In this document: positions 5,403 through 11,772 of the stretch, piece by piece
How positions within the stretch are numbered: the first letter of the stretch is position 1
Layout of the letters: the number at the start of each line of letters is the position of its first letter
Assembly: GCA_027296925.1 (NCBI GenBank)
Contig: JAPUIP010000846.1
Coordinates: 1 to 11,772 of the forward strand
DNA from: Candidatus Poribacteria bacterium
GTDB lineage: Bacteria > Poribacteria > WGA-4E > PCPOR2b
Direction: 5' to 3'
DNA length: 11,772 bases
Program-made: the position numbers and the translations under genes
Notes under the pieces: generated by a model
Databases searched by the model: none
The model's input: the letters and a program-made list of their open reading frames with translations, nothing else
Told to the model about the DNA's origin: nothing

Positions 5403-7520
5403 CTACCTCAGTGAACGCGCGATCTGCTCCTGAGTATAACATTCCAATACATCGTCCACTTTGCAATCATCGAAGTCTCGAATACCGATGCCGCACTCAT
5501 AGTTTGCCTGAACTTGGGAAACGTCTTCTTTAAAGCGGCGCAGGGAATCCACTCTTCCCTCATAGACCAAGCGGTTGTCGCGTAATACCCGAATGGGGTA
5601 GTTATGGATAATTCGTCCCCAATTCACGTAAGATCCAGCGATTGTAGCGATACGTGGAGCCTTGAACAACTCCCGCACGATACATCTGCCAACCACAACT
5701 TCCCGAACCTCCGGCTCAAGCAGCCCTTCCATTGCCGATCTGACATCCGAAATCAGCGCGTAGATCACGCTGTACGTGCGCACATCAATGTCTTCGCGCT
5801 CTTTGGCGATGATTGCTCCGGTTGTGGGATGGACGTTAAAGCCGACCACAATGGCATTGGAAGCGGAGGCCAACAAGATATCTGTTTCCGTTATGCCACC
5901 AACGGCTTGATGAATAATGTTAATCTTGACTTCATCGGCACTCAGCTTTAATAGAGAGTCAGAAACCGCTTCGACGGATCCTTGAACGTCGCCTTTAACA
6001 ATGACGTTCAACTCCTTCATATCACCTTCCCGGATCCGTTGGAATAGTTCCTCCAGGCTAACGCGGCTCTGTGGCCCGAGTTGTTTCTCCCGGTGTTTGG
6101 CTTGTCGAGATTCGCTGATGGTTCTGGCATCTTTCTCAGATTGAACCGCGAAAAACTGATCGCCAGCTTCCGGCACCCCCGTAAAACCGAGGACTTCAAC
6201 CGGTGTTGATGGCGGTGCCGCTTTCACCCGGTGCCCTCGGTCGTCGATCATGGCGCGAACCTTTCCATAATAGCGCCCTGCGATGAAAGCATCACCAACC
6301 TTTAAAGTACCGTTTTGGACCAGGACGGTTGCTACCGGACCGCGCCCTTTATCCACCTTTGCTTCGATAACCGCCCCACGCGCCGGCTTATTCAGGTTGC
6401 CTTGCAGTTCAAGCAACTCCGATTCGAGAAGCAGCAGTTCCAATAGCTCTTCAATGCCGATTCGCTCCTTCGCCGAAATCTCAACAAAAATCGTCTGTCC
6501 ACCCCATTCCTCCGGAACGAGGTCATGGTCTGCTAACTGCCGTTTGACGTAGTCGGGGCGGGCACTGTCAACATCTATCTTGTTGACCGCAACCAGGATA
6601 GGAACCTTTGCCGCTTTCGCGTGGCTAATGGCTTCAATGGTTTGCGGCATGACACCGTCATCCGCAGCGACAACAAGGACAACGATATCGGTGACTTCCG
6701 CGCCTCGCGCGCGCATGGCGGTAAACGCAGCATGCCCTGGGGTGTCCAGGAAAACAACATTCCCGTTTTCTAACTCCACATGGTACGCGCCAATATGCTG
6801 GGTAATCTGCCCGGCTTCGGTATCCATGACATTCGACTGCCGAATCGAATCAAGCAGAGACGTTTTGCCGTGGTCAACGTGTCCCATAATCGTGACAACA
6901 GGGGAGCGTGGAGCGAGGTCCTTTGGATCATCCGGCATTTCATGAAGGACCTGTTCTTCCAGGGTCAACTCGCGGACAATTTCAAACCCAAAAGTTTCAC
7001 TGATCGACTTTAGGGCGTCGTAGTCCAGACGCTGGTTAATGCTCGCCATGAGCCCAAGCTTCATGAGGCGCATGATCATTTCCGTCCCCTTAAATCCCAA
7101 CTCAGAAGCGAGCTGACCTACAGTGATCCCTTCTAAGATTTGCAGAACAGACGGTGCTTTTTCCTCCTCGCGAACTTTTGTCTCCTCTTTGACAGTCTCT
7201 ACTTTGGCTGCAGTAATCTCCGCTTCATCAACAGTAGGAGCCGCCCCAACTTTTTCCCTGGGTTGGGTATCCACAGGCGTATCGGCTTTTCCGGCGGGCC
7301 CAACGGGTTTGGGTTTTTGAGCACTTCTTTCTGCCTCAACCAGCGCAACGGTCTCTGTATCAAGCGTGCTCATGTGGTTTTTTACGGGGACGCCATACGC
7401 ACGCAACTCTTCGATAAATGCTTTGCTGCTCAACCCATATTGCTTTGCCAGTTCATAAATCCGAATTCGTTTACTTGTTGTGTTCTTACTTTTGTTCTGA
7501 TCAGTCCGGTTACTTTTCAT
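5403..7520 (-). CDS. infB: Translation initiation factor IF-2
   Basis: IF-2 is the GTPase that brings fMet-tRNA to the 30S subunit and promotes 50S joining. The 705 residues are close to the Bacillus length and shorter than Escherichia. An IF2-N domain (IRIYELAKQYGL near 19-30) is followed by a charged, proline-containing linker (about 70-122). A second IF2-N-like segment (TVGQLASELGFKG near 133-145) comes next. The GTPase domain has GHVDHGKT (213-220), QITQHIGAY (238-246), DTPGHAAFTAMRARG (259-273), NKID (313-316) and SAK (349-351). Domains 2, 3 and C2 follow, the last containing the fMet-tRNA site (around CIVRELFKAP). The ATG immediately follows the ylxR stop codon, and AAGGAGG lies within the last ylxR codons, so the two are probably translationally coupled. 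No missing key residue was seen. Confidence 0.98.
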   Translation of the reverse strand: MKSNRTDQNKSKNTTSKRIRIYELAKQYGLSSKAFIEELRAYGVPVKNHMSTLDTETVALVEAERSAQKPKPVGPAGKADTPVDTQPREKVGAAPTVDEAEITAAKVETVKEETKVREEEKAPSVLQILEGITVGQLASELGFKGTEMIMRLMKLGLMASINQRLDYDALKSISETFGFEIVRELTLEEQVLHEMPDDPKDLAPRSPVVTIMGHVDHGKTSLLDSIRQSNVMDTEAGQITQHIGAYHVELENGNVVFLDTPGHAAFTAMRARGAEVTDIVVLVVAADDGVMPQTIEAISHAKAAKVPILVAVNKIDVDSARPDYVKRQLADHDLVPEEWGGQTIFVEISAKERIGIEELLELLLLESELLELQGNLNKPARGAVIEAKVDKGRGPVATVLVQNGTLKVGDAFIAGRYYGKVRAMIDDRGHRVKAAPPSTPVEVLGFTGVPEAGDQFFAVQSEKDARTISESRQAKHREKQLGPQSRVSLEELFQRIREGDMKELNVIVKGDVQGSVEAVSDSLLKLSADEVKINIIHQAVGGITETDILLASASNAIVVGFNVHPTTGAIIAKEREDIDVRTYSVIYALISDVRSAMEGLLEPEVREVVVGRCIVRELFKAPRIATIAGSYVNWGRIIHNYPIRVLRDNRLVYEGRVDSLRRFKEDVSQVQANYECGIGIRDFDDCKVDDVLECYTQEQIARSLR

Positions 7521-7808
7521 TTATACCTCCTTAACGTTTCTCTGAATTGCCAGGCTAAGGAGCTTTTGTTTGAATGAATCAATAGCCTGCTTTGAGAGGT
7601 TGACTCGCAAATGGGCGTTGATCTTCTGCGATCTAAAAGCAGTGTTAATGCACGCTTGCGACCAGCAAACATAAGCACCGCGTCCTGGTAACTTACCCGT
7701 TGGATCTGCTCGGAGGTTCCCAGCGGTATCCCGCACAAATCGAAGCAAATCTTTCTTGGGAAATTTACCACGGCAGCCAATACAGGTACGGATAGGCATT
7801 GCAACCAT
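7521..7808 (-). CDS. ylxR: YlxR-family protein (DUF448), predicted RNA-binding
   Basis: YlxR proteins are small, basic and almost always encoded between nusA and infB. Structures show a putative RNA-binding surface, and some members have been described as nucleoid-associated or as affecting RNase P, so the function is not settled. The 95 residues show the family signature: RTCIGCRGKFPKKDLLRFVR near the N-terminus and DPTGKLPGRGAYVC near residues 32-45, with cysteines in the usual places. The longer open frame begins at 7841. However, AAGGTGG lies 5 bases before the ATG at 7808, and homology begins just after, so 7808 is chosen; an ATG three codons later is an alternative. It lies 48 bases after nusA and directly abuts infB. 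The L7Ae-type gene (ylxQ) found between ylxR and infB in Bacillus is absent. Confidence 0.93.
   Translation of the reverse strand: MVAMPIRTCIGCRGKFPKKDLLRFVRDTAGNLRADPTGKLPGRGAYVCWSQACINTAFRSQKINAHLRVNLSKQAIDSFKQKLLSLAIQRNVKEV
7526..7532 (-). promoter_or_regulatory. Ribosome binding site of infB, inside the end of ylxR
   Basis: AAGGAGG on the minus strand lies 5 bases before the infB ATG and forms part of the last ylxR codons. The ylxR TAA touches the infB ATG, an arrangement typical of translational coupling. Confidence 0.8.
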
Positions 7809-7856
7809 GGCAACCACCTTACAATGAATCAGGGACAGCAACTGAATCCGCCTCGT

Positions 7857-9218
7857 TTAGGTTTCGGAAGCCGAAAACATCTCTTGTGCGGCATGATGAA
7901 TCTTCTCGGCGGTTTTGGCGCCAATCCCAGGCGCTGATGCGAGTTCTTCCACTGTTGCCTGAGCAATCGATGCAACCGTTGAAAATCCAGCCTCCCTGAG
8001 AAGTTCGGCAGTTTTGGGTCCGACATTCGTCAATTCGGTCAACTCAATCTCATCGGCGTGAGGTCGAGGCGATGCTTGCACCGTCTCGTCACCATCCGAC
8101 TCACTGGTTGGCTGTGGTGAGTCATCCGCCGTCTCACTCGGTGCCGATTTGAATAACTCTTCTGCAATCTCCTCCTTAAATTGCGTTTCGGTTTCCGATT
8201 CGCTCTTTATATCAATTTTCCAGCCTGTCAAGCGGGCTGCGAGACGCGCGTTCTGTCCACGCCTGCCAATCGCCAGAGACAATTGATCATCCGGAACGAC
8301 CACCACTGCGCTTTCATTTTCTTCATCAATGTTCACGCGAACGACCGTCGCCGGCTGCAATGCATTCGCAATGAAGATGGCCGGATCCGGATTCCATTCC
8401 AGGAGATCTATTTTCTCACCTTCTAGCTCCCTTACCACTGTCTGGACTCGCGAACCTTTAACGCCCACGCAAGTTCCAACAGCGTCGATGCTTTCATCCG
8501 TTGCCGCAACAGCCACCTTTGCCCGCTCGCCCGGATCGCGAGCAATTGCCATAATCCGAACTAAGCCGTCATAAATCTCAGGAACTTCCATTTCAAATAA
8601 GCGAGCGATCAAGCCGGGATGCGTTCGTGAAAGGACAATTTGCGGCCCCTTCGGATTGACCTGTACCTGAAGGACTAAACACCTCAGCACATCACCGCGC
8701 CGATAATCATGCGGATGGAGGACTTCACTAAAGGGAAGCAGCCCTTCCGTTCGTTCCAAATCAAGGATGATGTTGCCGCGTTCGATACGTTGGAAATAGC
8801 CGGTGATGATTTCCCCTTCCCGCTCCTTATATTCCTGATAGATCTGTTCTCGTTCAGCTTCCTTTATTTTTTGAACGAGGATCTGACGCGCCGTCTGAGC
8901 TTCGATCCTTCCAAATTCTCTTGGATTAACCTCAACTTCAATAATCTCATCGAGACGAACATCGGGATTTATCTTCAAGGCTTCCTCAATCGGGATCTCC
9001 TTGGCAAAGTGGTGCATAATTTCGACCACTTTTTTCGGCACGTAACATTTGATTTCCCCGAGATCGGGATCGATTTTGATTGACACCCCACGTGTCGAAC
9101 CATAGCGTCGCTTAGCCGCGGCGTACAAAGCAGCTTCAATCGCCTCGATGAAAACCTCCTGCGGCAGTTCTGTCTGATCCATGATTTGGCGAATGGTCAT
9201 GAGTAAGTCATTATTCAT
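7857..9218 (-). CDS. nusA: Transcription termination/antitermination factor NusA with a C-terminal helix-hairpin-helix tail
   Basis: NusA binds RNA polymerase and nascent RNA and modulates pausing, intrinsic termination and antitermination. The 453 residues show, in order, an N-terminal polymerase-binding domain (about 1-130; EAIEAALYAAAKRRYG) and an S1 domain (about 135-200; GYFQRIERGNIILDLERTEG). KH1 follows with GVKGSRVQ near 252-259, then KH2 with IGRRGQNARLA near 317-327. After KH2 come an acidic, low-complexity linker (about 340-388) and two helix-hairpin-helix motifs (NVGPKTAELL and GIGAKTAEKI, about 398-442). Bacillus NusA ends after KH2, so this tail is an addition, analogous in position to the acidic repeats of Escherichia. 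The ATG at 9218 has GGAG at 8 bases; the longer frame from 9254 overlaps rimP without homology. It follows rimP by 29 bases. Confidence 0.97.
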   Translation of the reverse strand: MNNDLLMTIRQIMDQTELPQEVFIEAIEAALYAAAKRRYGSTRGVSIKIDPDLGEIKCYVPKKVVEIMHHFAKEIPIEEALKINPDVRLDEIIEVEVNPREFGRIEAQTARQILVQKIKEAEREQIYQEYKEREGEIITGYFQRIERGNIILDLERTEGLLPFSEVLHPHDYRRGDVLRCLVLQVQVNPKGPQIVLSRTHPGLIARLFEMEVPEIYDGLVRIMAIARDPGERAKVAVAATDESIDAVGTCVGVKGSRVQTVVRELEGEKIDLLEWNPDPAIFIANALQPATVVRVNIDEENESAVVVVPDDQLSLAIGRRGQNARLAARLTGWKIDIKSESETETQFKEEIAEELFKSAPSETADDSPQPTSESDGDETVQASPRPHADEIELTELTNVGPKTAELLREAGFSTVASIAQATVEELASAPGIGAKTAEKIHHAAQEMFSASET

Positions 9219-9247
9219 TGTGTAATCTCCACCATCCACCCAAAGTG

Positions 9248-9718
9248 TTACCACATCAGTTGGATTTGGGCTTTAACAATCTCTGAAATGACAACCTGAA
9301 TCGTCTTCCCAGAAGTTTGAATCAGGGAAATTTTTCCTGCGTTAACCGCTTTCAGAGTGCCGTTCAGTTGTAAAAAGTCCCCCGCTGCGGAGGACATTTC
9401 GATTTGAATCTTCCGCCCCAAATTTCTACGGAAGTCAGCTTCTGTAACAAGGGGTCGGTCAACTCCTGGCGAAGCGACCTCAAGACTGTACTCACCTTGG
9501 ATCGCGCCATGCACATCCAGAATGGGTTCGGCAAATCTGCTTACGTGTTGACAATCATGGAGATTCACCCCACCGGGCTTGTCGATTAAAAGCCTTAACA
9601 CCCCACCGCCACCTGCTTGATATTCGACATCAACTAACTCGATTCCTTCATCTGCGAGGACAGGTGATAACAGATCAAAAACTGAAGATTTCAATGAAGA
9701 TGTCATACCGATTACCAT
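9248..9718 (-). CDS. rimP: Ribosome maturation factor RimP
   Basis: RimP assists early 30S assembly around the central and 3' domains. The 156 residues match the family length of about 150. The N-terminal alpha/beta domain shows GIELVDVEYQ, LRLLIDKPGGV and the HDCQHVSR helix. The highly conserved YSLEVASPGVDRPL lies near residues 77-90. The C-terminal SH3-like domain begins near GRKIQIEM. An in-frame TGA directly precedes the ATG at 9718, so the protein cannot start further upstream. A second ATG four codons in (9706) is the alternative. Neither has a convincing ribosome binding site, which is odd for the first gene of the cluster. It heads the nusA-infB group, the common order, after a long non-coding leader with terminator-like hairpins. 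Confidence 0.95.
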   Translation of the reverse strand: MVIGMTSSLKSSVFDLLSPVLADEGIELVDVEYQAGGGGVLRLLIDKPGGVNLHDCQHVSRFAEPILDVHGAIQGEYSLEVASPGVDRPLVTEADFRRNLGRKIQIEMSSAAGDFLQLNGTLKAVNAGKISLIQTSGKTIQVVISEIVKAQIQLMW

Positions 9719-9745
9719 TCAGCGCCTATGCAAAGGCTTTCCCCG

Positions 9746-9823
9746 TCACGGCTTCACGGCGAGTTGCTCAGGCCTGTCCTTGAGCGCAGCAAAGGAACAA
9801 TAGCGCGATCTATTTCCAATCGC
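9746..9823. repeat. Dyad-rich segment resembling a dispersed palindromic (REP-like) element
   Basis: Several small symmetries crowd this stretch. TCCTT/AAGGA arms (9777-9781 and 9792-9796) enclose GC-rich bases. GCTCA..TGAGC (9766-9770 and 9781-9785) has GG/CC inside and one bulged base. GCGAT/ATCGC lies at 9805-9809 and 9819-9823. TCACGGC is repeated directly at 9746-9752 and 9754-9760. The CCTGTCCTTGAGCGCAGC part (9773-9790) looks like dispersed palindromic repeats I know from other genomes. Only one copy is visible here, so a repeat family cannot be shown. Confidence 0.3.
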
Positions 9824-9848
9824 TCCATTCGAGATCCCGACTTTTTCC

Positions 9849-9884
9849 AAAATAATAAAAGAGCGGGAAACTTCATCCCACTCT
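9849..9884 (-). terminator. Terminator-like hairpin T2 before rimP (terminator or attenuator)
   Basis: On the minus strand AGAGTGGGA (9876-9884) pairs with TCCCGCTCT (9860-9868), nine pairs including one G-U, across a 7-base loop. TTTATTATTTT follows. This has the form of a Rho-independent terminator oriented toward rimP, about 130 bases before its start. I see no good promoter between it and rimP, so complete termination here would silence the cluster; partial or conditional termination is more plausible. Confidence 0.6.
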
Positions 9885-9984
9885 CGGACGAATCAAGGCA
9901 ATCGCAACAGGGTGGTAAGTGTGCCGTCTCACGCTGAGTCTTTCATCCGAACCCGCCAGAAGCAGACATCAGAATTTGACACAC

Positions 9985-10030
9985 AAAAAAACCGCGATGC
10001 TCTTCCCAACAAAGAAGGGGTGACTCGCGG
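9985..10030 (-). terminator. Terminator-like hairpin T1 downstream of the ABC-F gene
   Basis: On the minus strand CCGCGA (10025-10030) pairs with TCGCGG (9992-9997), followed by seven T (9985-9991). The 27-base interior can add a small CTTC/GAAG stem. It lies about 100 bases after the ABC-F stop codon, so it may simply end that transcript. It also begins about two bases after the start point expected from the promoter candidate just upstream, which would make it an early attenuator for rimP-nusA. Confidence 0.6.
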
Positions 10031-10038
10031 CATGGTTA

Positions 10039-10067
10039 ATATTATCATAAGCATTAGGATTATGCAA
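10039..10067 (-). promoter_or_regulatory. Candidate promoter for the rimP-nusA-infB cluster
   Basis: On the minus strand TAATAT (10039-10044) lies 17 bases after TTGCAT (10062-10067). The -35 matches the consensus only in TTG. The A/T-rich TATGATAATATTAA stretch also offers TATGAT as an alternative -10. It is the best sigma70-like site in the gap. Transcription would start near 10032, directly before hairpin T1. It could instead be chance A/T richness. Confidence 0.4.
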
Positions 10068-10128
10068 GAAAAAACTTCGCCTCTGTTTTCGGATTGAAAA
10101 GATGCCTCATCATCAACTGAAAGGGAAA

Positions 10129-11772
10129 TCACACATCAGCTATCCGGACCGCTTTCATTTTCCGCTTTCTCTTTGACCGCTTTGACGTTGAGGCAACTCG
10201 CAACTTTTGCCCCTTTTGCGCTTCACGCTGCTTCAACTTTTTGGCTCGCTCTGCTTCCTCTCTCTCTTGCATTGCCTGTCGCTTTTGCACCGGAATGTGA
10301 GCCTCATATTCAGCATAAGTGCCGACAAACAGCTTTGCGGTACCGTTCTCAAAGACCAACAATTTGGTTGCGAGCCTGTTCAGAAAATAACGATCATGAG
10401 AAATGATAAAGATGGTTGCCGGGTACTCCGTCAACGCCTCCTCAAGGGCTTCTCGTGACGGTATGTCCAGATGGTTGGTCGGCTCATCAAGCAGGAGCAC
10501 ATTCGCGTTTTCCAGGAGCAATTTGGCAAGCATCACCCGGCTCTGTTCACCGCCACTGAGATCGCCAATGACCTTAAAGACCTCATCATCGGAAAACAGA
10601 AAACGTCCGAGAAAACTGCGGATGTCCCCCTGTTTCTGGCTGGGACGCAATTCCCAAATCTCATCGACAATCGTGTTATCGTGGTTCAGCCCTTTAAGTT
10701 CCTGGTCATAATACCCAAAGTGGAGATTGTGACCAACCTTTAGTTCGCCCGACGTCGACGGCTCATTTCCGAGAATCATTCGGAACAATGTCGTCTTTCC
10801 AACGCCATTGGGCCCAATGACACCCACAACGTCTTGCCGGTAGACCTCAAAGTCCAAACCTGCAAAGATCGTCTGCGCCCCATACCGTTTGCCCAAATTT
10901 CGACATTGCAGAATGTCGTTTCCGCCCCGCACATCCGGCGTGAAGCGGAGTTTAATGGTTTGCTCGTCTCCCTGGGGTTTTTCGATCTGTTCAAGCCGAT
11001 TGAGCCGTTTCCGCCGCCCTTTTGCCTCGCGTGTACGCTGTCCAGCAATGTTGCGACGAATAAAGTCCTCCTCATGCGCGATGAACCATTGCTGCTTCTT
11101 ATATTCGCGGTCATGTGTTAATTGATTGATCCGCTTGGTTTCGAGATACGTCGAATAGTTGCCACGATACTCGTTGAGCTTGTGATTTTGAAGTTCTACG
11201 ATTTTTCGTGCAACGCGGTCTAGGAAGTAGCGGTCGTGGGAGACAATAACAGCCGCGCCTTGATATTCAGTATTCAGGAAATTCTCCAACCACTCAATCG
11301 CTTTGATGTCCAGGTGGTTCATTGGCTCATCAAGCAGCAGCAAATCGGGAGATTCAAGCAACAGCTTTGCGAGCGCAGCGCGGCTTTTCTGACCGCCACT
11401 CAACACGCCAATCTTCAAATTAAAATCCACATCGCGAAAGCCTAATCCACCCAGTGTGCGATTGGTTTGGTATTCATAATCGTAACCGCCCATCTGCTCA
11501 TGCCGGTCTTGCAGACGAGCATATTGCTGCAGCAGCGCTGGATTATCCGCTTCCGTTTCCAGCCTTTCAGTGAGCAGAAGCATCTCATCCTCAAGGTCGC
11601 GCCGCGCCCGAAAAATCTCAAGCATTTCTTGACGCAATGTGCGTTCAGGGGCTAAATCTGGCTCCTGACTGAGATAACCGATCCGCAACCGCTTTGCGAA
11701 CACGATGCTGCCTTTGAAATTCTCAATCAGGCCCGCAATAATCGCAATCAGCGTCGTCTTACCACTGCCGTT
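10129..11772 (-). CDS. ABC-F family ATPase (Uup/YdiF-like), 5' end outside the window
   Basis: ABC-F proteins have two ATPase domains and no membrane part; studied members bind the ribosomal E site and act on stalled or antibiotic-blocked ribosomes. About 547 residues remain. The window edge cuts the first Walker A (NGSGKTTL are the first visible residues). Then come the first signature LSGGQKSR (124-131) and Walker B DEPMNHLD (148-155, methionine where threonine is usual). A basic, helical inter-domain linker (about 195-265, with EDFIRRNIAGQRTREAKGRR) follows. The second domain has GPNGVGKT (320-327), LSGGEQSR (405-412), DEPTNHLD (429-436) and a SHDRYF switch. A lysine/arginine-rich tail of about 60 residues ends the protein. 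The linker and tail resemble Uup/YdiF types more than EttA, but I do not assign a symbol. The GTG at 11703 is internal, not the start. Confidence 0.93.
   Translation of the reverse strand, partial: NGSGKTTLIAIIAGLIENFKGSIVFAKRLRIGYLSQEPDLAPERTLRQEMLEIFRARRDLEDEMLLLTERLETEADNPALLQQYARLQDRHEQMGGYDYEYQTNRTLGGLGFRDVDFNLKIGVLSGGQKSRAALAKLLLESPDLLLLDEPMNHLDIKAIEWLENFLNTEYQGAAVIVSHDRYFLDRVARKIVELQNHKLNEYRGNYSTYLETKRINQLTHDREYKKQQWFIAHEEDFIRRNIAGQRTREAKGRRKRLNRLEQIEKPQGDEQTIKLRFTPDVRGGNDILQCRNLGKRYGAQTIFAGLDFEVYRQDVVGVIGPNGVGKTTLFRMILGNEPSTSGELKVGHNLHFGYYDQELKGLNHDNTIVDEIWELRPSQKQGDIRSFLGRFLFSDDEVFKVIGDLSGGEQSRVMLAKLLLENANVLLLDEPTNHLDIPSREALEEALTEYPATIFIISHDRYFLNRLATKLLVFENGTAKLFVGTYAEYEAHIPVQKRQAMQEREEAERAKKLKQREAQKGQKLRVASTSKRSKRKRKMKAVRIADV

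Larger units (their letters stand above)
9719..10128. other. 410-bp non-coding gap between the ABC-F gene and rimP
   Basis: No open frame here resembles a protein; the few frames of 60-70 codons cross the hairpins described below and show no family features. On the minus strand the order is a promoter candidate (10039-10067), a GC-stem hairpin with a seven-T tract (9985-10030), about 100 bases of unexplained sequence, a second terminator-like hairpin (9849-9884), then about 130 bases rich in short dyads up to rimP. I looked for a tRNA and for common riboswitch consensus elements and saw none. Confidence 0.8.

Noticed and set aside
9909..9919. AGGGTGGTA on the plus strand, resembling the T-box core.
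   Set aside because: The expected CCGCG does not follow, no specifier or terminator structure is seen, and no plus-strand gene lies downstream.
9885..9984. Possible tRNA or riboswitch between the two leader hairpins (a GGTTCGGAT string suggested a T-arm).
   Set aside because: The flanking bases do not form a T-stem and no cloverleaf or known riboswitch core could be built.
9929..10132. A 67-codon minus-strand frame in the gap before rimP.
   Set aside because: It runs through the promoter candidate and hairpin T1, has no ribosome binding site and resembles no family I know.
1..11772. Search for a defence system, mobile element, CRISPR array or novel gene cluster.
   Set aside because: All coding space is taken by well-known housekeeping families in a widely conserved order; no integrase, transposase or repeat array was seen.

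Overview
The window is a bacterial chromosomal segment of moderate GC in which every convincing gene lies on the minus strand, so transcription runs from high to low coordinates. It holds one almost unbroken information-processing cluster. In transcription order: an ABC-F ATPase (5' end outside the window), a 410-bp non-coding gap, then rimP, nusA, ylxR, infB, ylxP, rbfA, a DHH/DHHA1 phosphoesterase (nrnA-like), truB, ribF, rpsO and pnp (3' end outside the window). This order is the classic nusA-infB-rbfA-truB-ribF-rpsO-pnp arrangement shared by many phyla. It does not fix the lineage. Strong Shine-Dalgarno (SD) sequences before some genes, a short TruB, a helix-hairpin-helix tail on NusA and no L7Ae-type gene between ylxR and infB suggest a lineage other than typical Bacillus or Escherichia, possibly an uncultured phylum. 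I cannot name it from sequence alone.

Region by region. 10129-11772: ABC-F protein. 9719-10128: no gene; it contains a sigma70-like promoter candidate, two terminator-like hairpins facing rimP, and a 3' part rich in short dyads that looks like a dispersed palindromic repeat. 4679-9718: rimP, nusA, ylxR, infB, ylxP and rbfA, tightly packed with gaps of 0 to 48 bases. 1915-4668: nrnA-like, truB and ribF, with slightly wider gaps. 1825-1914: a second promoter candidate carrying a perfect 8-bp inverted repeat. 1-1824: rpsO and the first ~499 codons of pnp.

The genes work together in making and maturing the translation apparatus and in RNA turnover. RimP and RbfA mature the 30S subunit, S15 is part of it, and IF2 starts translation on it. 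TruB modifies tRNA. NusA controls elongation and termination. PNPase and the NrnA-like enzyme degrade RNA to nucleotides. RibF makes FMN/FAD and is a usual passenger here. The ABC-F protein probably acts on the ribosome.

I found no mobile element, CRISPR array, tRNA or rRNA, and no convincing new multi-gene system. The most interesting material is regulatory: the tandem terminator-like leader before rimP, a dyad in the rpsO promoter, a possible hairpin over the ribF start, and a few protein oddities (PNPase loop variant, short TruB, NusA tail).
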